Source: Candidatus Pacearchaeota archaeon
GTDB taxonomy: Archaea; Nanoarchaeota; Nanoarchaeia; Pacearchaeales; GW2011-AR1
Direction: 5' to 3'
Length of the DNA stretch: 20,763 nucleotides
Assembly: GCA_023228245.1 (NCBI GenBank)
Contig: JALOBN010000043.1
Coordinates: forward strand, 1-20,763
In this document: positions 5,973-11,446 of the stretch, in pieces
Numbering within the stretch: the stretch's first letter is position 1
Layout of the letters: the number at the start of each line of letters is the position of its first letter
Translations under genes and position numbers: made by a program
The notes under the pieces: model-generated
Databases searched by the model: none
Told to the model about the DNA's origin: nothing
The model's input: only the letters and a program-made list of their open reading frames with translations

Positions 5973-6283
5973 ATAAGAATGTGGGGTGCGGGATCTTGGC
6001 GATGTGTTTCTTTGTGCTGCTGGTAGTGCTGGCGGTGTTGATTGCGGCGTATCTCATACCATACTTGCCGCAGGTTCACCAAATTGTGGACACCACGTTG
6101 CCCGGTGCATATGAAAGCCCTCCCACCCCTGTGCATGATGTGTACGCCATTGATGTCGTTGGGGCGGATGGAGGGCAGACTACGCTGATAGAGGTTGAGG
6201 TACCGTGGTCGACCCACTCGCGAGCAGTGCTTGGATGGTATAGAGTCCCACTAACGTTGATGTTACCAGACGCTCTCCCGTAG
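5960..6283 (+). CDS. Single-span membrane protein, 107 aa
   Basis: ATG 5960 follows GAGAGGAAG at eight bases. Residues ~10-34 are strongly hydrophobic (CGILAMCFFVLLVVLAVLIA, then AYLIPYL), preceded by a short MDRLDKN, so a signal anchor or uncleaved signal peptide is likely. The C-terminal ~70 residues (VHQIVDTTLPGAYESPPTPV..., then strands VYAIDVVGADGGQTTLIEVEV) should lie outside the cytoplasm and look like a small beta domain. Last gene of the 11-gene operon before a terminator at 6309. It could be an envelope-directed early protein such as a superinfection-exclusion factor; nothing in the sequence proves this. Confidence 0.8.
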   Translation: MDRLDKNVGCGILAMCFFVLLVVLAVLIAAYLIPYLPQVHQIVDTTLPGAYESPPTPVHDVYAIDVVGADGGQTTLIEVEVPWSTHSRAVLGWYRVPLTLMLPDALP

Positions 6284-6308
6284 TACGGCGGGATCGAGCA
6301 ATACGATT

Positions 6309-6350
6309 GGGGAGAAGGGACTTTCACTCACTTTGGCCCTTCTCCCCTTT
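6309..6350 (+). terminator. Terminator hairpin before the second HNH gene
   Basis: GGGGAGAAGGG (6309-6319) pairs over 11 bp with CCCTTCTCCCC (6337-6347); a short TTT follows. The T-tract is weak, so partial read-through is possible, which would be the only evident way to transcribe the HNH gene. Confidence 0.8.
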
Positions 6351-6369
6351 CAATTCTTGGAGGTACGAC

Positions 6370-6780
6370 ATGAAGTCTATGACGGAAGAAGAGGCCAAAG
6401 CTGCTCGGCGGTTATATATGAAGGGCTACATGCGCGGAAAGCGCGTGCTAATTGACTTAGCCTCTGTGCTAGACGCCAGAGATAGATTTTGGTCACGTGT
6501 GAGACTGCCGAATGCTGTGGGCGTAGATGTTTGTTGGGAGTGGCAAGGAAGGGTTGACAAGGACGGCTACGGCGTAACGAGCGTAGCATTAACAGGCCAA
6601 CAATCCCACCGAATTGCATGGATACTATCTCACGAAAGATTGATACCTATCGGGATGCAAGTGCTGCATCGGTGTGATAATCCCTCTTGTTGTAACCCCT
6701 CGCACTTATTGTTAGGCACTCCGAAGGACAACGCTAGGGATCGTGACGTTAAGGGTCGAGATCGGTGGTCAAACCCTTAG
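6370..6780 (+). CDS. HNH homing-type endonuclease
   Basis: 136 residues from ATG 6370, with TTGGAGG seven bases upstream. Residues ~1-40 are a charged helical extension (MTEEEAKAARRLYMKGYMRG). The nuclease part runs VCWEWQG ... DGYGV ... SHRIAWILS ... VLHRCDNPSCCNPSHLLLG ... DNARDRDVKGR, the same HNH_3/His-Me finger layout as the partial gene at 1-269. Catalytic His of VLH, zinc-type Cys residues and the NPSH motif are all present, so it should be active. It lies between two terminators with no clear promoter, and interrupts the otherwise promoter-gene-terminator rhythm of the region, as expected for an inserted mobile nuclease gene. Target unknown. Confidence 0.92.
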   Translation: MKSMTEEEAKAARRLYMKGYMRGKRVLIDLASVLDARDRFWSRVRLPNAVGVDVCWEWQGRVDKDGYGVTSVALTGQQSHRIAWILSHERLIPIGMQVLHRCDNPSCCNPSHLLLGTPKDNARDRDVKGRDRWSNP

Positions 6781-6800
6781 GTCTTTCATTATATTATTAT

Positions 6801-6836
6801 AATAAGGGAGCCATGAGACGGCCTCCCTTATTTTTT
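6801..6836 (+). terminator. Rho-independent terminator
   Basis: AATAAGGGAG (6801-6810) pairs perfectly with CTCCCTTATT (6823-6832), then TTTT-GTTT. It ends the HNH gene. Confidence 0.9.
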
Positions 6837-6847
6837 GTTTAACTTTC

Positions 6848-6881
6848 GGGGGTAGATTTTGACCTTACGTCGTTCTATAAT
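6848..6881 (+). promoter_or_regulatory. Class B promoter of HTH paralog 2
   Basis: GGGGG-TAGATT-TTGACC (6848-6864), 11 bp, TATAAT (6876-6881). The -10 is within the dyad CTATAAT-AAA-ATCATAG. A ~65-base leader with AGGAG leads to the ATG at 6953. Confidence 0.78.
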
Positions 6882-6952
6882 AAAATCATAGTAGAGTGAG
6901 CAGGGAAGCAAGTGTGAGCTACCCTCAAGCACTTTAACAATAGGAGTCAGTG

Positions 6953-7273
6953 ATGGCGAACAAAAGTGATGGTAACAAGGTTGCGGATGCAGTTGCTCTG
7001 ATCGAGCGTGAGTATATGGATGTCAGCGAACTCCAGAAGACTCTCAACCTCAAGTCCTATCAGTACGCCAGGCAGATGCTGGTGCAGGACAGGTACGGCC
7101 TCGGCTCAACGTCCATCGAATGTATGGGACGCAAGCTGGTCAGTCGTGAGGCAGTAGCCAAAGCTCTGCAGATCCGTGAGGAGCATCGTCTCGAAGCCTC
7201 TCGGAAGGAAGCATCGGAGCCCCTGGACGAACTGATTGACGAGGCGTTCGACGAGCAGGTAGCCGCAGCCTAA
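6953..7273 (+). CDS. HTH paralog 2
   Basis: 106 residues. The shared domain covers residues ~8-75: VADAVALIEREYMDVSELQK, TLNLKSYQYARQMLVQDRYGLG, GRKLVSREAVAKALQIRE. It is nearer to the minus-strand paralog (12045-12275) than to the 2433 gene: both have LKSYQYARQ and LVSR-x-AV. The tail is acidic (LDELIDEAFDEQVAAA) and lacks the Lys/Ala run of paralog 1. ATG 6953 is preferred to GTG 6950 because AGGAG (6942-6946) is six bases away. Single-gene unit between its own class B promoter and a terminator. Likely a small DNA-binding regulator with a helix-turn-helix centred on LNLKSYQYAR; the operator is not known. Confidence 0.82.
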   Translation: MANKSDGNKVADAVALIEREYMDVSELQKTLNLKSYQYARQMLVQDRYGLGSTSIECMGRKLVSREAVAKALQIREEHRLEASRKEASEPLDELIDEAFDEQVAAA

Positions 7274-7299
7274 CCATCCAATCGCATAGTACTCCAAAC

Positions 7300-7336
7300 G
7301 AGAGCCTGTCACTGAGACAGGCTCTCATGGTTTTTA
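7300..7336 (+). terminator. Rho-independent terminator
   Basis: GAGAGCCTGTC (7300-7310) pairs over 11 bp with GACAGGCTCTC (7316-7326) across ACTGA; ATGGTTTTT follows. Confidence 0.92.
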
Positions 7337-7345
7337 GTTAGCGTT

Positions 7346-7380
7346 GGGGGGTAGATTTTGACCAAAGGCTGTACTATAAT
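7346..7380 (+). promoter_or_regulatory. Class B promoter
   Basis: GGGGGG-TAGATT-TTGACC (7346-7363), 11 bp, TATAAT (7375-7380), with the -10 flanked by GTAC on both sides (7371-7374 and 7391-7394). Drives the genes from 7420 to 9421. Confidence 0.78.
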
Positions 7381-7419
7381 AATTATATAACGTACAACTG
7401 AAACCAAAGTGAGGTCACA

Positions 7420-7662
7420 ATGAACAGACGTACCTTAGAACAATCAGCATATGAAGTCTTACGTAAGCACGGCTATCCCAAAGCAGTGGCAAGTGAGAGT
7501 GCCGTCGAGGTAGTGGCGTACGTAATCCACAACAGAGAGCTGGCCGAGAAGTACTTCGACGTGCACACTGCCTATGCGTTAGTCGAACGAGCTGCGGAAG
7601 CTGAGTGGGGTATCGAATATGTAGGTCATCGTCGCTACCCCAATAAGAACACCGAACTATGA
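7420..7662 (+). CDS. Unknown early protein, 80 aa
   Basis: The start has the conserved leader AAAGTGAGG-TC-ACAATG (7406-7422), shared with 2946 and 9519. Mostly helical: EQSAYEVLRKHGYPKAVASE, AVEVVAYVIHNRELAEKYFD, HTAYALVERAAEAEWG, then a short basic end (GHRRYPNKN). Not recognised. The HGYPKAVASESA turn between two helices could be a small HTH-like unit, but the match is weak. First gene of a six-gene operon; its TGA overlaps the next ATG. Confidence 0.8.
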   Translation: MNRRTLEQSAYEVLRKHGYPKAVASESAVEVVAYVIHNRELAEKYFDVHTAYALVERAAEAEWGIEYVGHRRYPNKNTEL

Positions 7663-8033
7663 ACGACAAACAGAAACTCGCCGAGCTGAAGAAGCTCCTA
7701 GACAGTATCCACGGTGCGGACAACGATGCAGATTACATTGAGGTAGAGTCCGCGTTAGACGACATGCATGCAATCCTCAGTGACAGTGTCAAGCTGAGTC
7801 GAGACAATGACTGCTTCATGCTTGGAAAGGCATGGCTGAGCTTTCGCATAGGCGACGTCGACATGGGCATCCATGTGCTACTGCCGACAACAGACGGACA
7901 CAACGAGCAGTTCATGAGCCTCTTTGACGAATTCGACAACTTGATCTGTCCAGAGGCATTAGAGTACTCAACGGTCCTGGCAGCTTGGGCTCGCGAACAA
8001 GGTTACGACTTCGATCCGGAAGAGTGCATGTAG
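7659..8033 (+). CDS. Unknown acidic early protein, 124 aa
   Basis: ATG overlaps the upstream stop (ATGA). The protein begins with a helix (KQKLAELKKLLDSIHG), then an acidic helix (DYIEVESALDDMHAILSDSV), then strands SFRIGDVDMGIHVLLPTT and a helix near the end (ALEYSTVLAAWAREQGYDF). Strongly acidic, no Cys-based metal site, no membrane span. No family recognised. A compact alpha/beta protein that could bind a host basic protein or enzyme is conceivable, but there is no direct sign. It is followed after 10 bases by a very small gene at 8044. Confidence 0.85.
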   Translation: MNDKQKLAELKKLLDSIHGADNDADYIEVESALDDMHAILSDSVKLSRDNDCFMLGKAWLSFRIGDVDMGIHVLLPTTDGHNEQFMSLFDEFDNLICPEALEYSTVLAAWAREQGYDFDPEECM

Positions 8034-8043
8034 GAGACGCGCG

Positions 8044-8184
8044 ATGAAATACTACAACAAGGTGGCGCCCGTTAAGGCGCCACCCAAATTCGACATTACT
8101 AACAGACCTACCCTTGAGGTATACATTGTCAATTATGTGGATCTCAAGGCTCTATCCGTCGGGAGGAAACGATGGCCAAGATAG
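8044..8184 (+). CDS. Very small protein, 46 aa
   Basis: Reads MKYYNKVAPVKAPPKFDITN then RPTLEVYIVNYVDLKALSVG and a basic end RKRWPR. TAGGAG lies seven bases before the ATG, and the stop overlaps the next start by 13 bases, the same style as other genes in this operon, which supports it being real. The codons for VAPVKAPP are formed by a perfect 9-bp hairpin (8061-8084), so either the peptide is real and the hairpin modulates its translation, or the hairpin is the feature and the frame is accidental. Basic and without known relatives; function unknown. Confidence 0.55.
   Translation: MKYYNKVAPVKAPPKFDITNRPTLEVYIVNYVDLKALSVGRKRWPR
8061..8084 (+). promoter_or_regulatory. Perfect GC hairpin inside the 46-aa gene
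   Basis: GGTGGCGCC (8061-8069), loop CGTTAA, GGCGCCACC (8076-8084). No T-run follows, so it is not a standard terminator. It may act as an mRNA stability element, a pause or attenuation site, or a protein-binding site between the upstream and downstream genes of the operon. Confidence 0.5.
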
Positions 8185-8444
8185 GTGACTACGTTAAGGC
8201 GGACGAAGTAGTCTGCCCTGAGTGCGGAGCCAAGCTGCGCTATAGACAGTACGTCTGTGGTTGGATGTACGAAGACCTCACAGACGAGGGACTCAAAGCG
8301 TCCACCGACTTCGATGGTGAGGATGTGGATGATGCTCAATTCGTCTGTCCTGAAGGCCACGAAGTACCGGATTGGCTCTTTGGTATTAACATGGAGCTGA
8401 ACAAGTATGTACGATTCTACAGCCAGGAGGCTTACTATGAATGA
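8172..8444 (+). CDS. Zinc-ribbon protein, 90 aa
   Basis: GGGAGG precedes ATG 8172. The N-terminal pattern VVCPECGAKLRYRQYVCG and the later FVCPEGHEVPDW give CPxCG ... CPxGH, a classic zinc ribbon with four ligands (three Cys and a Cys/His of the second knuckle). Between them is an acidic insert (YEDLTDEGLKASTDFDGEDV). The C-terminus (FGINMELNKYVRFYSQEAYYE) is aromatic. Small zinc ribbons of this kind bind nucleic acid or polymerase-associated proteins. It overlaps both neighbours, so it belongs to the operon starting at 7420. No closer family could be named. Confidence 0.8.
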   Translation: MAKIGDYVKADEVVCPECGAKLRYRQYVCGWMYEDLTDEGLKASTDFDGEDVDDAQFVCPEGHEVPDWLFGINMELNKYVRFYSQEAYYE

Positions 8445-8853
8445 GACTACGAGTCAATCGACTGACGAACTGGTCAATAGCCTTAAGCCTATTCCGTTCG
8501 ATCGTCACAAGCCTGTCGAGTACATCAAAGCGGTTGACGCGGAGCTGACTCGCATTAAGCCGTTGCTAGAGGCAGAGGGTTGGGTTGTTGACACCTCTAT
8601 CAATGTGCGGTTTTGTGAGGACTGGACAAATCTGTGGCCAGTGGACGATGAGACGATTCTCAACGGTGAGAACGATGTGCTGGTAGACGTTGGGTTTCGT
8701 CTCTGGGACAGGGTTTACGAGGCTCTCGACCTCCAGCACGAGATCATTGTGGCCTTCGTTATAATGATGTACCACGCAGACCCAAGACCCTCAGACTCGT
8801 TTCGAGAGGATGTTGAGGGTCTAACGTTCTTTACCATAAGCCATGATTCATAA
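8437..8853 (+). CDS. Unknown early protein, 138 aa
   Basis: Start at ATG 8437, six bases after AGGAGG. Segments: a helix PVEYIKAVDAELTRIKPLLEAEGW, strands VVDTSINVRFCEDW and DVLVDVGFRLWDRVYEALD, then an apolar helix HEIIVAFVIMMYHADP, and FTISHDS at the end. Probably a globular alpha/beta protein. The apolar stretch EIIVAFVIMM is too short and flanked by charges to be a confident membrane span. Not recognised. Stop is 14 bases before the next ATG, same operon. Confidence 0.82.
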   Translation: MNETTSQSTDELVNSLKPIPFDRHKPVEYIKAVDAELTRIKPLLEAEGWVVDTSINVRFCEDWTNLWPVDDETILNGENDVLVDVGFRLWDRVYEALDLQHEIIVAFVIMMYHADPRPSDSFREDVEGLTFFTISHDS

Positions 8854-8866
8854 AGGAGATGGAACA

Positions 8867-9421
8867 ATGAACTACAAACTTGAGTTGACGGACGAAGGGA
8901 AAGCTATCCGCAGGATGCTCACAGCCCTCAAGGTGTGGCATAGCAACAACAGAGAGTCTACCGACGAGGCAGATCCTCGTACAGAAGCCGTACACGTCAG
9001 CAACGTGTTGGCTGAGGCCGAGTGCGGTACCGTATTGAACACGGACCGTGAAGGTGCTATCCACATTATTTCCTGGAAGAGCAAGACGCCTGACCGCCTC
9101 ATCTATCTGATGCTTGCTTGGGGGTGGATTGACCTCTACTGCGATCCCACGACGGTGGAGATCGCTGACGCGTTTATGGTGTCGGGGTACCACGGACCTC
9201 ACGGAGTGTATGACGACGTTCGCACAGAGCGTGTCGCCTGGCTTATGGCACAGGAGTTGGAGGCTTACATCGGCAACGTCGCGAAGCGATCAGGTGTCAG
9301 ATGGCACTTTGAGTCAGCTAGGACGTCTGGCACAGGGAGGACGCTCGTAGCGGTACTCACTGCAGCTGGTGGACGGCATCGTCAGGTGTGGTATAACGGC
9401 AGCTGGCACATTAGCGGGTAA
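8867..9421 (+). CDS. LTxxG/WGW early protein, 184 aa
   Basis: ATG 8867 follows AAAGGAG. It opens YKLELTDEGKAIRRMLTALK, the motif shared by 4040, 4525, 5083 and 10845. In the middle, LIYLMLAWGWIDLYCDP matches GLCLEWGWFELVKSP of the gene at 3189, and the C-terminal VWYNGSWHISG echoes its W..W.HL ending, so this protein links two of the paralog groups seen in the region. A C-terminal helix-strand block (ERVAWLMAQELEAYIGNVAK ... TLVAVLTAAGG) is also present. No known function. Last gene of the unit, followed at 9431 by a terminator whose 3' arm is also the next promoter's G-run. Confidence 0.82.
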   Translation: MNYKLELTDEGKAIRRMLTALKVWHSNNRESTDEADPRTEAVHVSNVLAEAECGTVLNTDREGAIHIISWKSKTPDRLIYLMLAWGWIDLYCDPTTVEIADAFMVSGYHGPHGVYDDVRTERVAWLMAQELEAYIGNVAKRSGVRWHFESARTSGTGRTLVAVLTAAGGRHRQVWYNGSWHISG

Positions 9422-9430
9422 CCTCGGATG

Positions 9431-9470
9431 ACCCCCAGGCCAAAGACGAGGCAGCGTCTGGGGGTATTAA
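9431..9470 (+). terminator. Terminator sharing its 3' arm with a promoter box
   Basis: ACCCCCAG (9431-9438) pairs with CTGGGGGT (9458-9465), followed by ATTAATT. The GGGGGTATTAATT segment is at once the hairpin's 3' arm and the upstream part of the next class B promoter. Confidence 0.65.
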
Positions 9471-9493
9471 TTGACCTTACGACATAATATAAT
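9460..9493 (+). promoter_or_regulatory. Class B promoter
   Basis: GGGGG-TATTAA-TTGACC (9460-9476), 11 bp, TATAAT (9488-9493). Drives 9533-9829. Confidence 0.77.
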
Positions 9494-9532
9494 AATAGTA
9501 ACGATAGCAACCATATACAAAGTGAGGATACA

Positions 9533-9829
9533 ATGGCAGACAGAATCAATGAAGCTGGACGTAAGAGCCTGCACAAGGTGCTTGACAGGATGATCGACAG
9601 GTACAACAAGGAGGAGCCTCTTGAGGGGATGCTCTACATGCAGCTACAGGAGATCCGGACCCTTGAGAACGTCGAGAGAACGGTATCGCATAGCATCGTT
9701 GCATCATTGGAGGAGAGCAACGACGGTAGCCTAGAGGTAGAAAGCGCCTGGTTGGGTATTGAGGAGTGGGATGACCAGGATGATGGCAGCAACAAGGATG
9801 TTGATATCACCGAGGATGTTAACCTGTAG
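9533..9829 (+). CDS. Unknown acidic early protein, 98 aa
   Basis: The start has the conserved leader AAAGTGAGG-AT-ACAATG. Residues 1-65 are helical and basic-then-acidic (EAGRKSLHKVLDRMIDRYNK, LYMQLQEIRTLENVERTVSH), and the last third is extremely acidic (EEWDDQDDGSNKDVDITEDV). The acidic tail could mimic DNA or contact a basic partner; this is inference. Not recognised. A single-gene unit with its own class B promoter and a terminator after it (9860-9893), a layout repeated four times in this part of the window. Confidence 0.82.
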   Translation: MADRINEAGRKSLHKVLDRMIDRYNKEEPLEGMLYMQLQEIRTLENVERTVSHSIVASLEESNDGSLEVESAWLGIEEWDDQDDGSNKDVDITEDVNL

Positions 9830-9859
9830 GTAGTACCCTCAAGCTCACCAAAATGTACG

Positions 9860-9900
9860 ACCCCCAGGCATAAGTGTGACCTCGCTTGGGGGTATTATTT
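9860..9900 (+). terminator. Terminator sharing its 3' arm with a promoter box
   Basis: ACCCCCAGGC (9860-9869) pairs with GCTTGGGGGT (9884-9893; one G-T pair), then ATTATTT. As at 9431, the G-run is also the box of the following class B promoter. Confidence 0.7.
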
Positions 9901-9921
9901 GACCTCAGGGTGTTATATAAT
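9888..9921 (+). promoter_or_regulatory. Class B promoter
   Basis: GGGGG-TATTAT-TTGACC (9888-9904), 11 bp, TATAAT (9916-9921). The -10 lies in the dyad GTTATA ... TATAAC (9912-9932). Drives 9965-10273. Confidence 0.78.
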
Positions 9922-9964
9922 AATATTATAACAATCCACCTTAACAACCTTATAGGAGGTCGAA

Positions 9965-10273
9965 ATGAAGTGCGCAGTCTGTGGTAAACGTGTAGTGTTG
10001 GATGTCAAAATTGAAGGGACCCTGAGATTCGCACCCAACCGCAACGGACTGGGACCCATCAGAGCGTTCAAAGGTGAGACTGTATCAGTGTGGCAGAGGT
10101 GTATAGCAGATGCCTCACACAGTCAACCCAAGGAGATGGATAGGAGATACCTCGACAACTGGTTAGACGGACTCAATGAAGACTATCCAGAGTTGACGAT
10201 CGATGATCCGGACTTTGGTGAACACTCTGAGGGGTGGGAGCTAGGTGAAGCAACACCACCTACAGACGAGTAG
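9965..10273 (+). CDS. Cys-rich small protein, 102 aa
   Basis: TAGGAGG lies six bases before the ATG. Opens MKCAVCGKRVVLDVKIEG (CxxCG knuckle), with a further Cys and His in VWQRCIADASHSQP, a plausible Cys3His zinc site. The C-terminal half is acidic and rich in Asp/Glu/Pro (LNEDYPELTIDDPDFGEH, EGWELGEATPPTDE), probably flexible. It is the fourth small Cys-based protein in the early region (with 4040, 5745 and 8172). Single-gene unit. The exact partner or nucleic acid target is unknown. Confidence 0.82.
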   Translation: MKCAVCGKRVVLDVKIEGTLRFAPNRNGLGPIRAFKGETVSVWQRCIADASHSQPKEMDRRYLDNWLDGLNEDYPELTIDDPDFGEHSEGWELGEATPPTDE

Positions 10274-10279
10274 CAAGGA

Positions 10280-10310
10280 GATAGGGTAGCGACGAGCTAC
10301 CCTATCAGTT
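10280..10310 (+). terminator. Rho-independent terminator
   Basis: GATAGGGTAGC (10280-10290), loop GACGA, GCTACCCTATC (10296-10306): 11 perfect pairs, then AGTTTG, a weak T-tract. Confidence 0.85.
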
Positions 10311-10343
10311 TGTGGCTGCGAGGCGAAAGAAACGCGTCGCTAC

Positions 10344-10376
10344 GGGGTAGATATTAACCTTCGGATAGTATATAAT
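10344..10376 (+). promoter_or_regulatory. Class B promoter
   Basis: GGGG-TAGATA-TTAACC (10344-10359), 11 bp, TATAAT (10371-10376). GTATATA and TATATAC flank the -10 region, and the palindrome ATTAACGTTAAT lies just downstream. Drives 10417-10689. Confidence 0.75.
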
Positions 10377-10416
10377 ATAATTAACGTTAATATGTATATA
10401 CAGAAAGAGTTACAGA

Positions 10417-10689
10417 ATGAAGATCAAAGAAGTGAGAGACATACTGGAGCAGCTAGCAGAAGTCGAGCGTGATAGTGAAGATCGCGCATCGGATGCTGCA
10501 ATAGGGGTAGCTTGTTGCGACTACCTAGACGCGTTGGTGGCGTATTGGAAGACTGCCGGAGGTGAGTTACAACAAGATGGTAGCTACAAAATGGCACCTC
10601 CTGAGACGATGGGTGCTGCGCGAGCTGTCGTTGACGCGTCGCAAGACGCATTGGAGTCGACGATAGCAGACTGGCATATGAACCAGTAG
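10417..10689 (+). CDS. Helical early protein, 90 aa
   Basis: Starts MKIKEVRDILEQLAEVERDS, continues with helices AAIGVACCDYLDALVAYWKT and GAARAVVDASQDALESTIAD. Predicted all-alpha, weakly acidic. The ribosome site is poor (GAAAGAG), weaker than its neighbours. Not recognised. Single-gene unit between a class B promoter and the terminator at 10709. Confidence 0.8.
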   Translation: MKIKEVRDILEQLAEVERDSEDRASDAAIGVACCDYLDALVAYWKTAGGELQQDGSYKMAPPETMGAARAVVDASQDALESTIADWHMNQ

Positions 10690-10708
10690 TAGTTGTAGTT
10701 ACGAGAGT

Positions 10709-10737
10709 AGAGTAGCACGTTGCTACTCTTTCTCTTT
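10709..10737 (+). terminator. Rho-independent terminator
   Basis: AGAGTAGC (10709-10716), loop ACGTT, GCTACTCT (10722-10729), then TTCTCTTT. Confidence 0.85.
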
Positions 10738-10769
10738 GCACCGTCATGTCGGAAGAAACGATCGCATCC

Positions 10770-10803
10770 GGGGGTAGTAATTGACCGAGGGATATTATAT
10801 AAT
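10770..10803 (+). promoter_or_regulatory. Class B promoter, with a possible second -10 downstream
   Basis: GGGGG-TAGTAA-TTGACC (10770-10786), 11 bp, TATAAT (10798-10803). A second TATAAT at 10826-10831, with TTAACG 12 bp before it, may be a tandem start. Drives 10845-11399. Confidence 0.75.
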
Positions 10804-10844
10804 ATAATTAACGACCGAAGTATATTATAATAAAGGAGCCTAAA

Positions 10845-11399
10845 GTGAGTACCAAGAAGCAGTATAGCTTAGAGATGACGGACAAGGGTAAGCAGTATAG
10901 TGAAGCGGCGCTTAACGACGGTCATTACGACGATCCGAAAGCAGATGCGCTATGGTACGTCGAAAATTGCGGGTTGCTCGTTGATACCCGCGGTAACTTG
11001 CCGGTACCGCTACGCAGCTACAAACGGTTCCGCGCTTGTTATCGGGACTATTGCGACGTCGATACGCCGTCGACGTTTGACGACTTCAAAGCGCTCTTCG
11101 TCGAAGGGCTAGTGATTTGGGACGACGTCACACCGCCGCTGGAGGACAAATTGCATCTGACGTTAAGCGACGTGCACGAATGGATCGTAGCTACGCGATC
11201 GCAATTCGATGACTACGAAGGGAACACGTACAGCGACGAAGACACCGATGTGGTGATCGGCGGAACGCAGTTCAATGAAGGGGTGACGCAAGAGGAGATC
11301 GACGCCGGCATGCGGTGGGTGAATACAGCATTGCCGAATCTACGAGAGACGCTGGCCGAGTTCGACTGCATATTTCACGATCACTTCGGTTGTGCGTAG
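10845..11399 (+). CDS. LTxxG-family early protein, 184 aa
   Basis: GTG start with AAAGGAG upstream. The first ~95 residues match the gene at 4525: YSLEMTDKGKQY, then DDPKADALWYVENCG, then YKRFRACYRDYCD, P-STFDDFKALFVEGLVIWDD. The second half (LHLTLSDVHEWIVATRSQFD, then EEIDAGMRWVNTALPNLRET) is new and acidic, so this appears to be the family domain plus an added C-terminal region. Ends before a strong terminator at 11419, the last plus-strand gene before the junction region. Synonymous codons are visibly richer in CG dinucleotides (gcg, cga, acg) than in the 2962-6283 operon. Function unknown. Confidence 0.82.
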   Translation: MSTKKQYSLEMTDKGKQYSEAALNDGHYDDPKADALWYVENCGLLVDTRGNLPVPLRSYKRFRACYRDYCDVDTPSTFDDFKALFVEGLVIWDDVTPPLEDKLHLTLSDVHEWIVATRSQFDDYEGNTYSDEDTDVVIGGTQFNEGVTQEEIDAGMRWVNTALPNLRETLAEFDCIFHDHFGCA

Positions 11400-11418
11400 C
11401 GCTTAGCAACGTAGCAAC

Positions 11419-11446
11419 GAGCCCCCAGCGATGGGGGTCTCTTTTT
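11419..11446 (+). terminator. Rho-independent terminator ending the early region
   Basis: CCCCCA (11422-11427), loop GCGA, TGGGGG (11432-11437), extended by GAG/CTC with one bulge, then TTTTT. Same C-run/G-run core as the terminators at 9431 and 9860. Confidence 0.88.
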
